Source: Cylicocyclus nassatus (taxonomy: Eukaryota > Nematoda > Chromadorea > Rhabditida > Strongylidae). Taken from it: DNA of 64,000 nucleotides. The stretch is from assembly GCA_958299035.1 (NCBI GenBank), contig CATQJL010000112.1, positions 84,400,636 through 84,464,635 of the forward strand. The letters are read 5' to 3'. Under the pieces are notes generated by a model. That model had not been told where the DNA came from and did no database searches. It worked only from the letters and a program-made list of their open reading frames with translations. Shown piece after piece: positions 59,380 through 64,000 of the stretch. The position numbers were made by a program, and so were the translations under genes. The number at the start of each line of letters is the position of its first letter. The stretch's first letter is position 1.

Positions 59380-59699
59380 CTCAGACAATCGCCGGGGGCA
59401 GGCGGGCACCGGAAAAATAGATTGCTGATCTCTCGCACCCCGCTCGCGGATTTTTTCAAAAGCAATCAGGACTTTTCGGAAGACCGCTTGCTGAGTCAGC
59501 GGATTTTTGAGAGACCGCCTGTTGAATTTTTTTTCGCTCTTATCTTTTGCAGATATATTGCTGAATCTCTGAGGAATCCAGAACTCAACAAGCGGCCTTC
59601 CGAAAAGTCCTGATTGCTCTCCAAAAAATCCGCGAGCGGGGTGCGAGAGATCAGCAATCTATTTTTCCGGTGCCCGCCTGCCCCCGGCGATTGTGTGAG
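59380..59699. mobile_element. MITE family 2 (ctcagacaatcgc ends), copy 3
   Basis: 320 bp, ends ctcagacaatcgccgggggc and, inverted, ctcacacaatcgccgggggc. Sequence near-identical to copies 1 and 2 over most of its length. Confidence 0.9.
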
Positions 59700-60572
59700 T
59701 GGATGAAAATCATTAGAGATTATGTCGAAAGAGACACGGGGATATGATATTGTATTGTAGGCACAGAGATTTGTATTTAGAATCATGCTTCTTTCACAAG
59801 TCCCAGGTAAACTGTAACAACTAACGACTGCTTTTTTCACTGCTTCTCAAAATGTGATCAAACCACTTAAAAGCTCGACGGCTTCTAAAACAGTTAAAGG
59901 GACGTCGTACGAGATTTTCCAGATCAAAGGGGACTTTGCTTGAAATTCCCCTTGTGCCAGCTCGTGTCGAGCCCCGGTTTATATCGTTGTTCCTACCTCT
60001 GTCTCATTACCTGTGCATGGATCTTTGCTCTGATCCAAAGTTAAGATGGAAGTAAAAGCTTGCTTGCAAGCGAAGCCCATGTTAATACAAACTTTTTGAG
60101 AAATGCAAAACGAGAGACACAGTAAGAAAGTCGAACGTGGGAGCATTGCTTTGAGCCGTTACACAATCACACCAGTAGGCACGCAACGAGGTCGCTTTCA
60201 ATCGTACTTGTGTGCAGCTGCCATTTTCTGTTCCAAAAAACTCTGCAATTTTTCAATAACCTGCAGGAGAAGAGGAAGAAGGATTTTGAATAGCGCTCCA
60301 TGCCCTTCAAGGCGCCTAACATTATTTCGAAAGGCCGCTTTGACTAACCATCCTTGTTAAACTAGATCCACATGCTGTCGAACTGACATCCGTCTGCGGA
60401 ACGTTTCTAGAAGGTGCTGCAATAATGAAAAAAATTCAACCCATTAACTTCTTTGCGATGGTTGAACACACTTGCACAAGCAACTTGCACTCACTTTTCG
60501 AACTAGTACTCAATAATGCAATAATAGCAATACCATCTCGGCTCTACTTCAACGTAAGGTAGGCACTCCTTG
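59700..60572. other. Intergenic, nothing recognised
   Basis: The frame at 60103-60360 has no recognisable domain. No repeat with clear ends was seen. Confidence 0.45.
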
Positions 60573-60777
60573 TAAGGCCCCGGACAGAATTCACGATTTG
60601 ATCGTCGCGATTCAATCGCCGCGATTTCCATTCATTTTCATTTTACTTTCAAAAATTTTGGGCTGGAAAAGTATCACAACCGAATGCAAGTTGATCGGCA
60701 TGGAAGATGTTGTAACAATTGTCTTGTCGCGAATCAATCGCGACGACCAAATCGCGTGAAGTCTGTCCGGGGCCTGA
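60573..60777. mobile_element. MITE family 1, copy D (diverged)
   Basis: Ends taaggccccggacagaattc and, inverted, caggccccggacagacttca, about 205 bp. Subterminal cacgatttgatcgtcgcgat is mirrored by gcgacgaccaaatcgcgtg. The most diverged of the four copies in the window. Confidence 0.7.
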
Positions 60778-62330
60778 GGTTTCTTCTTCCATACGAATGT
60801 TGCAGATTGTTATCTGCATCATATTTTATTTCACTATTGAATGGCTTGAAGATGTATTCGAAAACTCAGTAAAGGACCTTTGATTTAGCAAAGCTGTCAC
60901 ACATTTGAAGCTTAAAGCGCTTATCAGTACAAGGCTAAAAAGAGACTTTTATGAAGAAAGCGACTGGAGAGTTCGTGTAACGTACCCCACATTTTAGCAG
61001 TTTTGCATTACGTTTTTAGGGTCCTTCGTTCTCAAATGTGGATACTGGGGACACGGCTCTGGTTGTCGCTATAAACCGTATTTGCTTAACTGCTTTCGCT
61101 AAGGATGAGCCAGGCAAGATGTCCGGCTAACGATGGGAGACGCAGGATAATTTAGGAGGAAAAAGGAGCAAATACATTCGCTCACACTTCGGTGTTAAAA
61201 CTTTGATCGCATTTTCGGTCGATTACGAACCCAATTATCCAAATAATTTATCATTGTCAGTACAGTACCCACACTAATTATTCGACAAAAAACGAAAAAA
61301 CTGACGACCCGCGTTTTTTCGTTTTTTTTTCATATCTCTCAGATTGCATGAAATACGAATCCGAAAAAAGCATGATGTCTAGCTTGTCAAGATGAATCTT
61401 CTGATGTACTGCACTCTCTTACAATTCCAGTTTTCAGTGTGCTCGATTTTTGTATGAGGACGGGTATTCGTAGTAGTGTAACTCAGCGAAGAAAGCACAC
61501 GGAAGATTCATGTACATGGTTCGGTAAAACTGTTCCCGTAGATTATCATGTACTAGCGAATAGCAAAGGAACCCTTTTCCATAGAGGAAGACAGGCCGGT
61601 GAATTTTGAAAAAAATCGATGTCTCTCAAATTTTAGCTACCGTAACCATACAGGCGCTATTTGCAAAGCAGGTGTGTTTTTGTGATCAGCAGGCTAGTTA
61701 ACCTTTATACGCAAGTTTTCCAAGAAATTCGGGCCTTTTGATCATTTTCTCGAGCCTGTGAAGCTCTTCGACGGGTTTTGACTGAAATATTGATGATCTT
61801 GGATTGACCGGAAACTTCGCCAATAAAGGTTTTCGGACTCGCTGATTACGAAAATAATGCTTTTTGTGCAGCGTAAGTTCTTTTAGCAGGGTTATGCTGA
61901 GAGGAATGCTGCGATATTACGCAAGTTCCTAATTTTGTTTGCCCTTTTCGCGTATCTGTTGGACAACTTACCTGCTGTTTTTGTAATTCGAAATCAATAG
62001 AGACAGTGCTCTCAGACCATGCTTGAAGTAAACCCTTATCTATATTGATCGCCGAACTGTGAGCATACGAACTCACGTCCTCATGAAAATCGTTCAAAAT
62101 TTCAAGATCGCATATTTTGGCCAAATATCACCGCGAATGGTTGCAGATCACTCTGAATGCAGACATTATGTTTATGTGCATATGTTTGACGATCTTGATA
62201 CAGCACACTTACTTACGCCCCATGACAACTCTTACATCTGTAGCTCAAATGCAAAAAGCGATAGAGTCGGTAAAGATAACTGCTTTTAAAAACTGACATT
62301 GTATCCGTAATCAGCACCCTCACTCACCTA
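60778..62330. other. Intergenic, nothing recognised
   Basis: AT-rich, short frames only. No convincing exon series with matching phases was found on either strand. Confidence 0.45.
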
Positions 62331-62334
62331 CTTA

Positions 62335-63490
62335 TAACAATTTCTAGCCCGGTGGCTCGAAGTTTGCAAAAAAGTCGATAAATTGATATCGACCGATGAC
62401 GAAATGTAGTCTACGAGACCAGCTCGGCCTCTAACTTGTGTGCAAAGTTTGGTCCGCATTGGTTCAGAGATGCAGTTCTGTTAACATACGCACAGACACA
62501 CTGACACATGACATCCCTTTTAGATGTTAGAGATAAATAATAACAATAACAGTTGGAATTCTAAAGTCTATCAATCTCATCACAAAATCGTTGGCGTCTC
62601 CTTGCAGTCGTTCATCACTAGGTGGAGATTAAAGGACCATCTACTATTTACAGCTCTAAGGCTGGTCATTCTTGCTACTCTATCAATGCTCTTAAATCTC
62701 TGCGTGCGCGCATAGCCGAAGAGTGCATTTCCATTGTGTTTCAGACACCATGACAGGTAAAACCATGATTTCCATCAAAGTGCATTGTATAGTTTGTTTA
62801 CAGATAATATAAATTTTAAATAAGTCGCAAAAGAGTTGAATTCCTCTCAGCTCTGAGATGCGTGCACTCCAGAACGGCACAGTCTGTGCCAATCTCAATC
62901 AAGCCAAAATTGGCATGGCGGGAGCCCGTATCGCGCGTGTTTGTCACTCTACGCTGTCGAATCTCATGAATTCTGTCTCCGACAGTTCGCATATGCAACG
63001 CAAAACCCTACCGCTGCGAGCGCACAAACATACCCCAACGGTTCAGCTTAACCTGTATAAACTGTAATTTGTGAAAACGACTCCTCTCAACGTGTTGAAA
63101 GAAAAAGGTAGTAAGATGAACTACATAAAAGAGTAGGAGAACAACCAGCCTTGAAACTACACCTAGTGAATGACTCGCGCTTTCAACTACATTTAGTAAT
63201 GAAAGTTGCAGGGAAACGCCTACGATTCTTATGATGAGATTGATAACTTTAGAATTCCAACTGTTACTGTCATTATTTATCTGTATCCTACCAAACGCAA
63301 GTGTGTGTCTGTTTGTCATGTGTCTGTGTGTTTGTGCGTATGTTACCAACAGAATTGTTTCTCTGAACTAATGCAGACCAAACTCTGCACACAACTTAGG
63401 GGCCGAGCTGTTCTCGTAGACTACATTTCTCAGCGGTCGATATCGATTCATCGATTTTTTGCCAACTTTGAGCTACCGAGTTAAGAAGTG
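62335..63490. repeat. 1.15-kb inverted repeat related to the Helitron-like family
   Basis: Left arm ggctcgaagtttgcaaaaaa..gaaatgtagtctacgagacc..taacaataacagttggaatt is mirrored in the right arm aattccaactgttactgtca..gttctcgtagactacatttc..ttttttgccaactttgagct. Arms span about 62340-62640 and 63195-63480. The interior holds a short GC-richer frame (62858-63067) without a domain. Confidence 0.8.
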
Positions 63491-63818
63491 GATACATGTT
63501 GAGTGGGGGTGCTGATTACGGATATACTTGTTTTGACTACTTGACTACTTTCACTGACGGTACTTTGATAAACACTGAGAGTTGTGCTGACCATTGTAAA
63601 TGGTTAGAGAGTACCAACAAGGATGATAGCAGCGGCTGGATTGCGGATTTCTAACCTATTCGTTGGTTGGCTATGATAATGAGCAGAAGCGATTTTCAGC
63701 AGAAAACACGGCTACAGCGATGACAGTAACAATCTGAAAAAAAAAAAGAAAAGCAGATGTGATTTTCGGTGTTTTACCTTATGACTCTCATAGCACAAGA
63801 TTGAAAATGCATGTACGG

Positions 63819-63935
63819 TTAAAAAAATATGCCCACTTCTGTTTGATCAACTGAGGCAACACACATAACCAAAGCTATTCTGTAATCGCGGAAGTACATG
63901 GATGCAATTTTTGATGCTGATGTTTGCTGCGTTCG
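63819..63935 (-). CDS. Weak candidate terminal exon of an unknown gene
   Basis: After a minus-strand acceptor ggttatgttacag, 38 codons stay open to a TAA: RTQQTSASKIASMYFRDYRI then ALVMCVASVDQTEVGIFF. The composition is protein-like with a hydrophobic stretch. Length and acceptor alone do not prove coding. The rest of the gene, if real, lies beyond 64000. A second acceptor-led stretch at about 63736-63674 (IVTVIAVAVFSAENRFCSLS, then stop) could be an alternative end. Confidence 0.2.
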   Translation of the reverse strand, partial: RTQQTSASKIASMYFRDYRIALVMCVASVDQTEVGIFF

Positions 63936-64000
63936 CTGTAACATAACCAAACAAATGCAAAATCAAAATCAAGTGGTAAATAATCCTTATTATCATTTAG

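Noticed and set aside
1..64000. CRISPR arrays, bacterial operons, rRNA
   Set aside because: Searched by eye; none seen. The splice structure and gene content are those of a nematode nuclear genome. tRNA genes could not be excluded without a structure search.

Overview
The window is nuclear DNA of a nematode, most likely a clade V/strongylid-type (hookworm- or Haemonchus-like) worm. The genes are split into many small exons by introns with GT..AG ends and T-rich nematode-type acceptors (TTTCAG, TTTTAG). One gene has a trans-splice-like acceptor directly before its ATG. The tropomyosin C-termini are of the Caenorhabditis lev-11 type, and the rest is AT-rich DNA full of MITEs, Helitron-like elements and foldback repeats. 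Species cannot be fixed from sequence alone.

Layout. (1) 1-2810, + strand: the 3' end of a tropomyosin gene (lev-11 type), with one shared exon and three successive alternative terminal exons of exactly 83 coding nt each. (2) 3120-5800: repeats (MITEs, a Helitron-like element, a mariner-type MITE). (3) 5862-8269, - strand: a SEC12/PREB gene (ER WD40-type exchange factor for SAR1) that I resolve into 12 exons, the last two tentative. (4) 8790-18540: repeat-rich intergenic DNA with a foldback minisatellite, a 0.68-kb palindrome, a retroelement-like protein tail, a 0.6-0.9 kb tandem duplication, and a compact LTR retrotransposon (15179-17621, 5-bp target duplication, broken gag, no pol). (5) 18612-27800 and 34685-43821, - strand: two tandem UDP-glycosyltransferase genes, each of 11 exons. 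All intron positions and phases agree, and 8 of 11 exon lengths are identical. They are ancient paralogues whose introns were later filled with transposons. (6) 43822-64000: no confident gene. This stretch is a graveyard of MITEs, inverted repeats, tandem repeats and homopolymer G/C runs, with one weak terminal-exon candidate at 63819-63935.

The three gene loci have unrelated jobs: muscle/cytoskeletal thin filament, COPII vesicle budding, and lipophile/xenobiotic conjugation in the ER. I see no operon. SEC12 and both UGTs act at the ER. The most informative unusual material is the terminal-exon cassette of tropomyosin with its duplicated GC-rich intronic block, a MITE inserted 7 nt inside a UGT splice donor, the gag-only LTR element, several multi-copy MITE families with terminal inverted repeats, and a nested palindrome at 55.7-59.1 kb. 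Exon coordinates were read by eye and checked by reading-frame phase; cDNA would be needed to confirm them.
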